From positions 1 through 43,555 of the forward strand of contig JALFJQ010000062.1 in assembly GCA_022775085.1 (NCBI GenBank): a stretch of DNA of 43,555 nucleotides, given 5' to 3'. Position numbers and translations under genes: made by a program. Origin of the DNA: Clostridiales bacterium (lineage in GTDB: Bacteria > Bacillota > Clostridia > Oscillospirales > Oscillospiraceae). How positions within the stretch are numbered: the first letter of the stretch is position 1; each line of letters begins with the position of its first letter. The notes beneath the pieces are model-generated. The model was not told the DNA's origin, did not search any database, and saw nothing but the letters and a program-made list of their open reading frames with translations. Below are positions 7,069 through 14,422 of this stretch, in pieces.

Positions 7069-8214
7069 TCATCGTGTATCTTGTTTTGTAGCTACTTTTT
7101 CTTTATGCTTGGAAAAATACGACCACAGATTATTGCGGGAAATGACATCTTCATAGGTGCGAATCCTCTTGCGTAGCCGATCATTTTCCTGCTCCAGATC
7201 CGCTGTGCGGAGCTGACCACGAACGGACTTATATTGCGACAATTCTTCCTTGACCGCCGAAAGTTCCGTTACCAGCGATTCAATTTTTGCTTTCAGATCA
7301 GCAATGGTTTTCTTGGCTTCTTTTAGGAGCTTTTTCAGTTTGCCCTCTTGTTTTTCCTGAACTACATATTTCTGTGCTGCTGTTACCAGCGTCTGATAGT
7401 CCTCACGCTCTACAGCCACCTTGGAGGTCAGTGGCAGGGGCTTCGCTTCGATCTGCTCCACAGCCTGAACAGAAACCTGCTTTTGCTGGACACGCTCAAG
7501 AGTCTGTTCCAGTTCCGCAATTTCCTCTTTTCGTTTCTCTCGCTTAAATTCCAGAACGCTGAGGTGTTCCTTGTGTTCGCCTTTCTGCTCCCACTCGATG
7601 CCATGCTCCAACATAATTGCTGCGAGCGCTTCCTTCTCTTTCTGTACCCACAAATCACGCTCCGTAAGAGCTCGTCCCTCCCCGGTAATGCCCTGATCGG
7701 CAAGCGCCTGTTTCAGCGAAACACGGGTGGACAATCCTCGCTTACTCCCTGTGGTAAACGGGATGAAGTCAATGTGAAGATGGGGCGTTGCTTCATCCAT
7801 GTGGAGATGAGCGGAGTAGACATGAAGGTGTGGGTTACGTTCAAGGAAACTATGATAGAACTTATCCAGGATGGTTTTTGCCAGTTCTGCGTTTTCTCCA
7901 GCAGCGCCCATATCATCTTTGTTTCCCACTTGGAATATCACTTCGTAAAAAGGTTTTTCCTGATCTCCATTGCAGATTTTTTCATAGTAGTTTTCAACAC
8001 GGCGATCTTTGCGTTTCTGCTTGGCATTGTATTCAGCTTGTGCTTCATCGAACAGCTGATGGTACACATCCTCGATAGGTGTGTAGCAATACTCGATATT
8101 CAGATGGGTTCGTGTTGCATCTACATTTTCTGCAATATAGGTACGACGGTTATGAGCAACAACGCCGTCACCGGACATAGCACTGATTGTTCGTTTAATA
8201 GCTGTCACCTCCAT
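7069..8214 (-). CDS. MobV/Pre family relaxase (plasmid mobilization protein)
   Basis: Relaxase that would nick the element at oriT and lead the strand into a recipient cell using another element's conjugation machinery. The N-terminal third carries MobV motifs: KRTISAMSGDGVVAHNRR near the start and the metal-binding HMDEATPHLHIDFIP motif at about residues 138-152. The C-terminal half is a long coiled coil (about 205-360), normal for this family. Length is 381 residues. ATG 8214 lacks an upstream ribosome-binding site, while GGAGG directly after it is 8 nt before an ATT codon (8199), so translation may really start there, with five residues fewer. It reads in the same direction as the replication genes and the methyltransferase. 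Confidence 0.88.
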   Translation of the reverse strand: MEVTAIKRTISAMSGDGVVAHNRRTYIAENVDATRTHLNIEYCYTPIEDVYHQLFDEAQAEYNAKQKRKDRRVENYYEKICNGDQEKPFYEVIFQVGNKDDMGAAGENAELAKTILDKFYHSFLERNPHLHVYSAHLHMDEATPHLHIDFIPFTTGSKRGLSTRVSLKQALADQGITGEGRALTERDLWVQKEKEALAAIMLEHGIEWEQKGEHKEHLSVLEFKREKRKEEIAELEQTLERVQQKQVSVQAVEQIEAKPLPLTSKVAVEREDYQTLVTAAQKYVVQEKQEGKLKKLLKEAKKTIADLKAKIESLVTELSAVKEELSQYKSVRGQLRTADLEQENDRLRKRIRTYEDVISRNNLWSYFSKHKEKVATKQDTR

Positions 8215-8264
8215 AATTGCGGTATTTTATCGAAGCTTGTTTTCGCCGCTCGGCGGCGGGTTTT

Positions 8265-8584
8265 GTTACTTTTGTCAAAAGTAACGCAAAAGCACTTTTG
8301 ACACTACGCATCAAAAGCGCATTGCGCTCTCCGAGGGGGTATGCGGCTTCTGCGGAAGCCTCTGCCATGTTTGCAACCTGTACAGGTTCTGCAAAACACG
8401 GCATGGACGTTGCCTGCCCTTCGGAACATTCACCGCCCATCGTCTGAGAGAAACAGTAAACATTTCTCTCAGACTGACCGCTTGCAATCTGCGGATTTTC
8501 AGCGGGGACGGGAGATGCGCTGGGGGCTGTGTCAGCCAATGCCTTGCCTTGTCTGCCAGCCACAGGAGCGTGCCACGCTCCTGT
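8265..8584. other. Hairpin-rich stretch, candidate oriT region
   Basis: This gap of about 370 bp upstream of the relaxase gene is packed with inverted repeats: 8265-8285 (GTTACTTTTG, one base, its exact complement), 8287-8300, 8345-8360, an imperfect one at 8365-8405, a perfect 12-bp stem GTCTGAGAGAAA at 8442-8453/8463-8474, and a perfect 11-bp stem at 8562-8584. MobV origins of transfer lie just upstream of the relaxase gene and consist of such hairpins, so oriT is likely here, but the nick site cannot be named. The 8562-8584 hairpin could also end the preceding gene. Confidence 0.45.
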
Positions 8585-8844
8585 CATAGCTCCCAAGGAG
8601 AAGTAGTCCAGCGGTAACTTTGAGGGATACCACGTTCATCCAGATAACGCTGGCGAGCTGCTTCACGCTCTTCCGGGGTAAGGGCAGTCTTGTACTTGGC
8701 ATACAATTCGTGCCTTACCATGGCTTCCAGCTTCTGCTCCAAGCCATATCGGATTTCATCCTCATAATCGTCATCCATCATCAGATGGTGCTGAAGCAGA
8801 GCCAGAAATAAATCATAGGGGATTTGTACATTCTTCATTTCCAT
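8584..8844 (-). CDS. Small conserved protein of the element backbone
   Basis: An 86-residue, acidic and helical protein (MEMKNVQIPYDLFLALLQHH, then ALTPEEREAARQRYLDERG) with no recognised domain. Proteins of this kind sit between the RepA-like gene and the relaxase in related Clostridia elements; the role is unknown. AGGAAGGGA precedes the start. The stop codon is inside a perfect palindrome (8562-8584). Confidence 0.65.
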   Translation of the reverse strand: MEMKNVQIPYDLFLALLQHHLMMDDDYEDEIRYGLEQKLEAMVRHELYAKYKTALTPEEREAARQRYLDERGIPQSYRWTTSPWEL

Positions 8845-8867
8845 TCCCTTCCTTTCCGTGTCGGTGG

Positions 8868-8940
8868 TGACGATGGTGACGGTGTTTTAGACACCGCCAC
8901 CACTGTCAAAATCATCGTCACAACCGTCACGCATCGTCAC
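8868..8940. repeat. GTGACGATG-type repeats between RepA and the small gene
   Basis: GTGACGATGGTGACGG at 8868-8882 is mirrored by CCGTCAC-G-CATCGTCAC at 8924-8940, which overlaps the 3' end of the RepA-like gene. Further TCATCGTCAC units lie between. The block could be a hairpin or a set of iteron-like protein-binding repeats. Confidence 0.45.
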
Positions 8941-10090
8941 GCTGGGGCGAAACTCGATTCAAAATAATCCTTCTTCCGGCGTGAGTGCGTACAGGCTCGT
9001 AATCAATCTGATATTCATTGAATAACCTTGCTTTGTTCACATTCAGATGCTTTGTCAGCAGATTGGGCTTCATGTCCAACTGTAATGCTTCCGCCAACTC
9101 TGTCGGACTACCGTTCCACTCTGGACGGTCCTCTGACAACATATCCGCAACCTTTTCCAGAATAGGATCAGGAGGTGCTTTCCACAGTTCCGTTTCTGCT
9201 CGTTCCAGTTCCCAGGTCAAACGCTCCATATTCTTTTTCAGAATGAGCTTTTGCTCCGGCTGATCTCGTCCAGACACTTCCAGAACTGCTGTATCTCCAG
9301 TGCGCTTTTCTTTTTCCAGAATAAATGCACCATCCGCAGCACCCAACAAGCCATTTGTTCCTGAAATTCGTTCAAAACGATCATCAGCCTGTTGCTTTCT
9401 TGTGTGATGCACCAACAAGAGAGAGACACCAGTCTGGTCAGCAAAGTGTTTCAGCTGACCAATGATTTCATAGTCATTGGCATAACTGAACTTATCGCCG
9501 CCAGCTTCTCTGATTTTCTGTAAAGTATCAATGATAATAAGTCTGGTATCCTTGTGTTCCGACACAAATCGGGTAAGCTGCTCATAAAGCCCTGCACCGA
9601 GCTGTTTAGCGCAAGTTGCGAAGTGAAGGGTATCTGTACCCTCTACTCCGAACATACGGGACAAACGCTCCTGTAAGCGTCTGTAATCATCCTCCAGAGC
9701 AAGGTATAAAACTGTACCTGCATGGACAGGATAATTCCAGAGTGGCTGTCCTGTGCTGACATGATAGGCAATCTGCGCCATCAGGAATGATTTGCCGACC
9801 TTGGGAGCACCTACGAATAAGTAGGTACCCGGATAGAGCAAACCATCAATGATCGGCACTCTGCTCTCGTACACTGTGTCATACAGCTGGCTCATGGTCA
9901 TGGTCGGCAGATAGGAAGGTTCTGCCATTCTCTGCATTTCACGAAGAATTTCCTTCATATTTTCATCCGTAGGATTGATTTCTTCGCTTTCAGTTGCTAT
10001 AATTTCATTACCTACATAAGAAAGCGACTGTTCCCCATCTGCGCCAACAGATGGAATCGGGACGGTCGTTTTTTCTTTTTCTCTCATCAA
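8927..10090 (-). CDS. RepA-like AAA ATPase (AAA_25 family)
   Basis: A RecA-fold ATPase of 387 residues, related to the hexameric RepA helicase group used by plasmids and mobile elements. Walker A is GAPKVGKS (about 94-101), Walker B is LIIIDTLQ (about 184-191), and LLLVHHTRK resembles sensor motifs of AAA_25 proteins. The C-terminal 80 residues look like a winged-helix DNA-binding region. It probably supports replication of the excised circle. The gene follows the HTH gene directly. TTG at 10090 has GGAGG at an ideal 9 nt; ATG at 10087 is the alternative. Confidence 0.82.
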   Translation of the reverse strand: MMREKEKTTVPIPSVGADGEQSLSYVGNEIIATESEEINPTDENMKEILREMQRMAEPSYLPTMTMSQLYDTVYESRVPIIDGLLYPGTYLFVGAPKVGKSFLMAQIAYHVSTGQPLWNYPVHAGTVLYLALEDDYRRLQERLSRMFGVEGTDTLHFATCAKQLGAGLYEQLTRFVSEHKDTRLIIIDTLQKIREAGGDKFSYANDYEIIGQLKHFADQTGVSLLLVHHTRKQQADDRFERISGTNGLLGAADGAFILEKEKRTGDTAVLEVSGRDQPEQKLILKKNMERLTWELERAETELWKAPPDPILEKVADMLSEDRPEWNGSPTELAEALQLDMKPNLLTKHLNVNKARLFNEYQIDYEPVRTHAGRRIILNRVSPQRDDA

Positions 10091-10281
10091 GCGCTTTCAC
10101 CTCCGATTTCCAGACCGTAGAACTTCTGCTTGAAGAACTGAATAGGGCATTTTCCGGCAATAGTGTGATAACCCATGCTTTTCAGTTCTTTGTTCAGATC
10201 TCGGATGATCTGATAGGACTTGCTGCGGCTTACGCTCAAAATCTGCTGTACTTCTTCTGCGGTAATAAACTGTGCTCTCAT
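10087..10281 (-). CDS. Excisionase-like small DNA-binding protein
   Basis: A 64-residue protein with an N-terminal helix-turn-helix (ITAEEVQQILSVSRSKSYQIIRDLNKEL) and a basic wing-like tail. Such small proteins at the head of replication/excision operons in Clostridia elements act as excisionases or transcription factors; the sequence does not tell which. It is the first gene after a consensus promoter at 10373-10401 and its stop overlaps the start region of the RepA-like gene. Confidence 0.65.
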   Translation of the reverse strand: MRAQFITAEEVQQILSVSRSKSYQIIRDLNKELKSMGYHTIAGKCPIQFFKQKFYGLEIGGESA

Positions 10282-10372
10282 TGTACCTCCTGTGTCTAAA
10301 ATGTAGATTTGCGCATTTTTGGTTCGCTCGATTCTTTCAAATCTCTGAAATACGCATTTTTAGTACATATTC

Positions 10373-10401
10373 ATTATACGAATAAGAAATACTTTTGTCA
10401 A
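10373..10401 (-). promoter_or_regulatory. Consensus promoter of the excisionase-RepA operon
   Basis: On the minus strand TTGACA (10396-10401), 17 bp, TATAAT (10373-10378): a perfect housekeeping promoter. ATACGAAT at 10376-10383 overlaps the -10 box and is repeated inverted at 10431-10438 in the divergent promoter, a likely operator pair for the Xre protein. Confidence 0.85.
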
Positions 10402-10425
10402 TACCTGTAGAATAAAAATATGCAC

Positions 10426-10454
10426 TTGCAATTCGTATTTGTTTGTGATATAGT
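10426..10454 (+). promoter_or_regulatory. Promoter of the Xre regulator gene
   Basis: TTGCAA (10426-10431), 17 bp, TATAGT (10449-10454). The expected start of RNA, about 10461, coincides with the GAGGTG ribosome-binding site, so the leader would be very short. The inverted operator half ATTCGTAT (10431-10438) overlaps the -35 end. Confidence 0.7.
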
Positions 10455-10474
10455 ATGGACGAGGTGAATTATTT

Positions 10475-11074
10475 ATGGACAATTTCGATTATTCCGTAAT
10501 CGGCCAGCGGATAAAAACACTACGAAAACGCAAAGGGCTGAATCAGACACAACTGGCAAACCTACTCGGCAAATCTCTGCGCACCGTGCAGAAGTATGAA
10601 ACCGGAGAAATCGAGGTTTCCATTGATGTTGTAAACGAACTGGCAAAAATCCTTGATACTACGCCAACATTCATTCTTGGATATGAAACCAATACGGCAC
10701 CGATCAGAAGTCTTGCCGACATAATGAGCTTCCTGTTTGAACTGAACAAGGTTTCTTCTCTCAAATTCGATGTAGATGTAAAGAAGCCGCCCCGTAGCAA
10801 TGAATGGACTTGCTCCATCCGCTTCAACGGTAAGGAAATGGATGCAGACCACAATGCAGATATGTGCCTGTTCCTGGAACAATGGGAAGAAATGCGTGAG
10901 GATATGCGCAGCTACAACTGTTCTCCTGCAGCATTACATAGCTGGCAAGAGCAGACCCTTGCGTACTATGCTGGGGCTTCCGTGGAATGTGTGGAACCGG
11001 AAGAACTTGACGAAGATGAGCGTTTAGCTCGTCGCAGAGCTTATCTTGAAAAGGAGTTTGGCTCTGTAGAATAA
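10475..11074 (+). CDS. Xre-family transcriptional regulator of the element
   Basis: A 199-residue repressor-type protein. The N-terminal HTH_3 domain (about 8-65; RIKTLRKRKGLNQTQLANLLGKSLRTVQKYETGE) binds DNA. The rest is acidic and unassigned, possibly a dimerisation or signal-sensing part. It is divergent from the excisionase-RepA operon and shares a control region with inverted repeats, the usual layout for the switch that holds an element quiescent. The integrase gene follows 35 bp downstream on the same strand and may be co-transcribed. Confidence 0.85.
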   Translation: MDNFDYSVIGQRIKTLRKRKGLNQTQLANLLGKSLRTVQKYETGEIEVSIDVVNELAKILDTTPTFILGYETNTAPIRSLADIMSFLFELNKVSSLKFDVDVKKPPRSNEWTCSIRFNGKEMDADHNADMCLFLEQWEEMREDMRSYNCSPAALHSWQEQTLAYYAGASVECVEPEELDEDERLARRRAYLEKEFGSVE

Positions 11075-11109
11075 TTAAGGTCTGACATTGGATAGAAAAG
11101 GAGAACACA

Positions 11110-12210
11110 ATGTCAGTAACAAGAGACAAAAACACAGGCAAGTGGATGTCCCAAATCCGAGTAAAGGATTGGACAGGAAAGGAGATCCACAAAAAGAAAA
11201 GAGGCTTCAATACTAAGAAAGAAGCCTTACAATGGGAACGTGATTTTATTAGTCAGGCAGATGGTAGCCTGGGCATGAAATTCAAGGATTTCGTTGAAAT
11301 CTATATGAAGGATGCAGTTTCTCGTACCAGAGAAACTACTTATGCCAACAAGCGCTATCTGTTTGATAAAAAAGTCCTCCCATACTTCGGTGAGATGCCG
11401 ATCAGCGCCATCAAACCGACCGACATTCGCAACTGGCAAAACGAGCTGATTAACTACCGTCAGCCCAATGGCAGAGGTTACGCACCGACCTATTTGCGTA
11501 CAATCAACAACCAGCTTACCGCAGCTTTCAATTTTGCGGTGAAGTTCTACGGACTGAGAGAAAATCCCTGCCACAAGGCAGGAAGTATGGGTAAGAAGAA
11601 CGCCGATGAAATGCTGTTCTGGACAAACGAAGAATTCAAGGTGTTCATTAAAGCCATGGAGGACAGACCTATCGGTTACACCGTTTTCATGGTCATGTAC
11701 TACACGGGCCTCCGTGTTGGCGAACTGCTGGCTCTGACACCGGAGGACATTGACTTCGACAGACATATCATCTCTGTCAACAAGAACTACCAGCGTCTGA
11801 ACGGAAAGGATTATATCTATCCTCCTAAGACCGAAGCTGGCTACCGTGAAGTAGTTATGCCGAAGGTACTGGAAAGTTGTCTCCGTGAGTATCTGGCAAA
11901 GCTCTACGATGTACAGCCTACAGACCGCATCTTCCCTTATGACAGGGGCTGGGTCGGCAGACAAATGAAGTATGGTTGTGATCACTCCGGAACGCAGAAG
12001 ATCAGGGTGCACGATGTACGTCATACCCACGCCAGCTTGCTGATTGATATGGGCTGCACACCGCTTCTGGTTGCGGAACGCTTGGGACATGAAAGGGTAC
12101 AAACTACCATGGAAACCTACAGCCATCTGTACCCGAACAAGCAGACCGAAGTAGCCGATCAGCTTGATATGATGGCCACAAAAGACGATGGCTACGAAAA
12201 AATCGGTTGA
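11110..12210 (+). CDS. int: Tyrosine site-specific integrase
   Basis: A 366-residue integrase of the Tn916/lambda type that inserts and excises the element. The N-terminal region (about 1-55) is an arm-binding domain, followed by a SAM-like core-binding domain (about 57-155) and the catalytic domain. Catalytic residues are visible: Arg in TGLRVGELLAL, the HDVRHTHASLL box, the LGHERVQTT His and the nucleophile Tyr in ETYSHLYP. The start has AAGGAGA upstream at 11098-11104. The gene ends 88 bp before the guaA stop, with arm-type repeats immediately after, marking guaA as the integration site. Confidence 0.95.
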   Translation: MSVTRDKNTGKWMSQIRVKDWTGKEIHKKKRGFNTKKEALQWERDFISQADGSLGMKFKDFVEIYMKDAVSRTRETTYANKRYLFDKKVLPYFGEMPISAIKPTDIRNWQNELINYRQPNGRGYAPTYLRTINNQLTAAFNFAVKFYGLRENPCHKAGSMGKKNADEMLFWTNEEFKVFIKAMEDRPIGYTVFMVMYYTGLRVGELLALTPEDIDFDRHIISVNKNYQRLNGKDYIYPPKTEAGYREVVMPKVLESCLREYLAKLYDVQPTDRIFPYDRGWVGRQMKYGCDHSGTQKIRVHDVRHTHASLLIDMGCTPLLVAERLGHERVQTTMETYSHLYPNKQTEVADQLDMMATKDDGYEKIG

Positions 12211-12229
12211 TGTAGCCATTTTGTAGCCA
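12211..12229. repeat. Integrase arm-type repeats, right end
   Basis: TGTAGCCATTTTGTAGCCA starts at the base after the integrase stop codon and is identical over 19 bp to 242-260 at the other end of the element. It contains two TGTAGCCA units. Confidence 0.6.
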
Positions 12230-12242
12230 GTAAAAAACAAGA

Positions 12243-12281
12243 ATCCCGGAAAACCCTGTAATATCCAGGTTTTCCGGGACT
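12243..12281. terminator. Hairpin terminator between integrase and guaA
   Basis: TCCCGGAAAACC and GGTTTTCCGGGA form a long stem around a loop of about 12 nt. On the minus strand it is followed by TTCTTGTTTTTT, so it can end guaA transcription; on the plus strand it may protect against integrase read-through. It belongs to the element side, so integration may have given guaA a new terminator. Confidence 0.65.
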
Positions 12282-12298
12282 CAAAAGACTATTTTAAC

Positions 12299-13279
12299 TT
12301 ATTCCCACTCAATAGTACCCACAGGCTTGGGGGTGAGATCCATGAGCACGCGGTTGATGCCGTCCACCTCGCTGGTAATCCTGTTCGTGATGTGGTGCAG
12401 CAAGGGGTAGGGAATCTCCTCGATGGTGGCGGTCATGGCGTCGGTGGTGTTCACGGCGCGGATGATGGCGGGCCAGCCCTCGTAGCGCTTGCCGTCCTTT
12501 ACGCCTACGCTCTTCATGTCGGGCACGGCGATGAAATACTGCCAGACCTTGCCGGCCAGGCCGTTCTTATCGAACTCCTCCCGCAGGATGGCGTCGGCCT
12601 CCCGCAGAGCTTCCAGACGGTCCCGGGTGATGGCACCCAGACACCGCACCCCCAGACCGGGGCCGGGGAAGGGCTGACGGTAAACCATGCCGTGGGGCAG
12701 GCCCAGGGCCTCGCCGACCACACGGACCTCGTCCTTAAACAGCAGCTTCACCGGCTCCACCAGCTCGAACTTCATGCCTTCGGGCAGGCCGCCCACGTTG
12801 TGGTGGGCCTTCACGCCGTGGGACTCCAGAATGTCGGGGTAGATGGTGCCCTGTGCCAGGAAATCGATGCCCTCCAGCTTTTTTGCCTCGTCGTTGAAGA
12901 CCTCGATGAACTCCTTGCCGATGATCTTGCGTTTGGTCTCGGGATCGGAAACACCGGCCAGCTTGTCCAGAAACCGATCCACGGCGTCCACATAGATGAG
13001 GTTGGCGTCCATTTCATCCCGGAACACCTTGACCACCTGCTCCGGCTCGCCCTTGCGGAGCAGACCGTGGTTGACGTGGACGCACACCAGCTGCTTGCCG
13101 ATGGCCTTAATGAGCAGAGCGGCCACCACACTGGAATCCACGCCGCCGGACAGGGCCAGCAGGACTTTTTTATCGCCGACCTGGGCGCGGACCTCGGCGA
13201 TCTGTTCGTCAATGAACTTCTGCGCCAGCGCGGGGGTGGTGATGCGCTCCATGCTTTCGGGACGTACATTGCTAGACAT
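12299..13279 (-). CDS. guaA: GMP synthase, ATP-pyrophosphatase subunit (no glutaminase domain)
   Basis: Converts XMP to GMP with ATP. The PP-loop SGGVDSS (about 44-50) binds ATP pyrophosphate, and the C-terminal dimerisation domain ends in the family signature PKPVGTIEWE. The protein is 326 residues; ordinary bacterial GuaA is about 510-525 because of an N-terminal class I glutamine amidotransferase domain. That domain is absent, and nothing resembling it lies upstream in this window. The enzyme must use free ammonia or a separate glutaminase subunit, as in archaeal-type GuaAa/GuaAb. GGAGG lies 9 nt before ATG 13279, so the start is firm. The 3' end is the attachment site of the neighbouring element. 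Confidence 0.92.
   Translation of the reverse strand: MSSNVRPESMERITTPALAQKFIDEQIAEVRAQVGDKKVLLALSGGVDSSVVAALLIKAIGKQLVCVHVNHGLLRKGEPEQVVKVFRDEMDANLIYVDAVDRFLDKLAGVSDPETKRKIIGKEFIEVFNDEAKKLEGIDFLAQGTIYPDILESHGVKAHHNVGGLPEGMKFELVEPVKLLFKDEVRVVGEALGLPHGMVYRQPFPGPGLGVRCLGAITRDRLEALREADAILREEFDKNGLAGKVWQYFIAVPDMKSVGVKDGKRYEGWPAIIRAVNTTDAMTATIEEIPYPLLHHITNRITSEVDGINRVLMDLTPKPVGTIEWE
12303..12310. other. Candidate right attachment core (attR) in the guaA 3' end
   Basis: TCCCACTC within the last codons of guaA (GAG TGG GAA TAA on the minus strand). The reading frame of guaA is intact, as expected when an element regenerates the gene end on insertion. Confidence 0.5.
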
Positions 13280-13324
13280 ATTGTTTACCCTCCATTTTCA
13301 TAGCTGCTAAAATTGACCGAGATC

Positions 13325-13353
13325 ATTATAAACGGATTTCTCCCTATACGCAA
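13325..13353 (-). promoter_or_regulatory. guaA promoter
   Basis: On the minus strand TTGCGT (13348-13353), 17 bp, TATAAT (13325-13330). About 45 nt of leader; no purine riboswitch is seen. Confidence 0.7.
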
Positions 13354-13423
13354 GGTTTTCTTATCTCCGGGGATATTTTTTGTCGATGTAACGGCGGCGC
13401 ACAGCCAAAACCGAGGCTTTTTG

Positions 13424-13451
13424 TTGCAATTTGGCACAGCTGTGGTATAAT
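13424..13451 (+). promoter_or_regulatory. Promoter of the PfkB kinase operon
   Basis: TTGCAA (13424-13429), 16 bp, TATAAT (13446-13451), divergent from the guaA promoter. Confidence 0.7.
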
Positions 13452-13480
13452 ATTTCCATAATTTCGGTGCGGAGGCGGAA

Positions 13481-14422
13481 ATGATGGGCATTGTGGTGAT
13501 CGGTATGATTTTTGTGGACATCAAGGGCTACCCGGAGGCGGCCTTTATTCCCACGGGGCGCAACGTGGGCTGGGTGGAGCGCCTTCACGGCGGCGTGGGC
13601 CGGAATGTGGCGGAGGACATCGCCAACTGTGAGCTGCGCCCCACGCTGGTGAGTCTTACTGATGAGAGCGGAGACGGGGAGGACGTGCTGAAAAAGCTGC
13701 GCAACCACAAGGTCAATACAAACTATATCCGCAAGACCCCGGATGGGCTGGGCACCTGGCTGGCGGTGTTCGACAACGCCGGGGATGTGGCGGCATCCAT
13801 CTCCAAGCGTCCGGACATGGGGCCGTTGGCGGACATCCTGGACAGTCAGGGCGACGAGATTTTTTCACAGGCCGACAGCGTTATCGTGGAGATCGATCTG
13901 GACAAGGAGATCATCAAGCGGGTGTTCCGTCTGGCACGGATGCACGGCAAAAAGGTCTACGCCGTGGTGGGCAATATGAGCGTGGCGCTGGAGCGCCGGG
14001 ACTTTATGAAGTCCACGGACTGCCTTGTGTGCAACATTCAGGAGGCTGGTTTGCTGTTTTTTGAGGACTATTCCGGAAAAAGCCCCGAAGAAATGGTGAA
14101 AATTCTGGAAGAAAAGATCACTGCCGCCCAGATCCCCGGCATGATCGTGACCATGGGTGCGGAGGGTGCGGTCTATGCCAATCTGTCAGGAGAAAAGGGC
14201 TGGTGCCCTGCCCGGAAGGTGGACGTGGTGGATACCACGGGAGCGGGAGATGCCTTCTGCGCCGGAGCGGTGATCGGTATGACCTACGGCAGCGGTATGC
14301 GGCAGGGATGTGAGATCGGCTCCATGCTGGCGGCGTCCGTGATCGTGACCATGGAGGCGGTGTGCCCCCGGTTCCTGCCCCGGGAGCTGGGACTGGACAT
14401 GGAGCCGGTGGAGGAAGTATGA
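13481..14422 (+). CDS. PfkB-family carbohydrate kinase
   Basis: A 313-residue ribokinase-fold kinase that phosphorylates a sugar or nucleoside with ATP. The C-terminal PfkB signature DTTGAGDAFCAG (about 249-260) holds the catalytic Asp and anion hole, and the N-terminal GGVGRNVAEDIA matches the substrate-side Gly-Gly motif. The substrate cannot be told; the N-terminal region resembles pseudouridine/nucleoside-type kinases as much as ribokinase. GGAGGCGG lies before the start; ATG 13484 is an equally possible start one codon later. The stop overlaps the next kinase gene (ATGA), so the two are coupled. Confidence 0.85.
   Translation: MMGIVVIGMIFVDIKGYPEAAFIPTGRNVGWVERLHGGVGRNVAEDIANCELRPTLVSLTDESGDGEDVLKKLRNHKVNTNYIRKTPDGLGTWLAVFDNAGDVAASISKRPDMGPLADILDSQGDEIFSQADSVIVEIDLDKEIIKRVFRLARMHGKKVYAVVGNMSVALERRDFMKSTDCLVCNIQEAGLLFFEDYSGKSPEEMVKILEEKITAAQIPGMIVTMGAEGAVYANLSGEKGWCPARKVDVVDTTGAGDAFCAGAVIGMTYGSGMRQGCEIGSMLAASVIVTMEAVCPRFLPRELGLDMEPVEEV

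Larger units (their letters stand above)
132..12310. mobile_element. Integrative mobilizable element at the guaA 3' end
   Basis: The right end is clear: the integrase gene ends about 90 bp from the guaA stop codon and points at it, as in elements that use the guaA 3' end as attachment site. The left end is less sure. TCCCACTC at 132-139 repeats the guaA-end bases 12303-12310 in the same orientation, and the arm-type repeats near both ends (242-269 and 12211-12229) match each other. Backbone genes are integrase, Xre regulator, excisionase-like HTH, RepA-like ATPase and MobV relaxase. No conjugation (type IV secretion) genes are present, so transfer would need a helper. Cargo is the ATPase/methyltransferase system plus TnpV and DUF6809-like genes. 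Base composition is more AT-rich than the flank, and none of the palindromic repeats scattered through the flank occurs inside. Confidence 0.75.

Noticed and set aside
7348..8301. 317-codon open frame on the plus strand
   Set aside because: It is antisense to the relaxase gene, with Cys/Phe-rich shadow composition.
8195..8596. 133-codon open frame on the minus strand over the hairpin region
   Set aside because: It overlaps both neighbours, has low-complexity Ala/Ser composition and runs through all the hairpins. The segment is better explained as a non-coding transfer region, though a similar frame may be annotated in related elements.
12392..13303. 303-codon open frame on the plus strand
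   Set aside because: It is antisense to guaA, which has full family motifs and a ribosome-binding site.
13280..13330. Purine riboswitch upstream of guaA
   Set aside because: The leader is only about 45 nt, with no paired-stem core of the known purine aptamer.
14362..14418. Longer start for the pyridoxal/pyridoxamine kinase
   Set aside because: The extra residues (Pro/Gly/Ala-rich) match nothing in the family and lie inside the upstream gene, while ATG 14419 has a ribosome-binding site.
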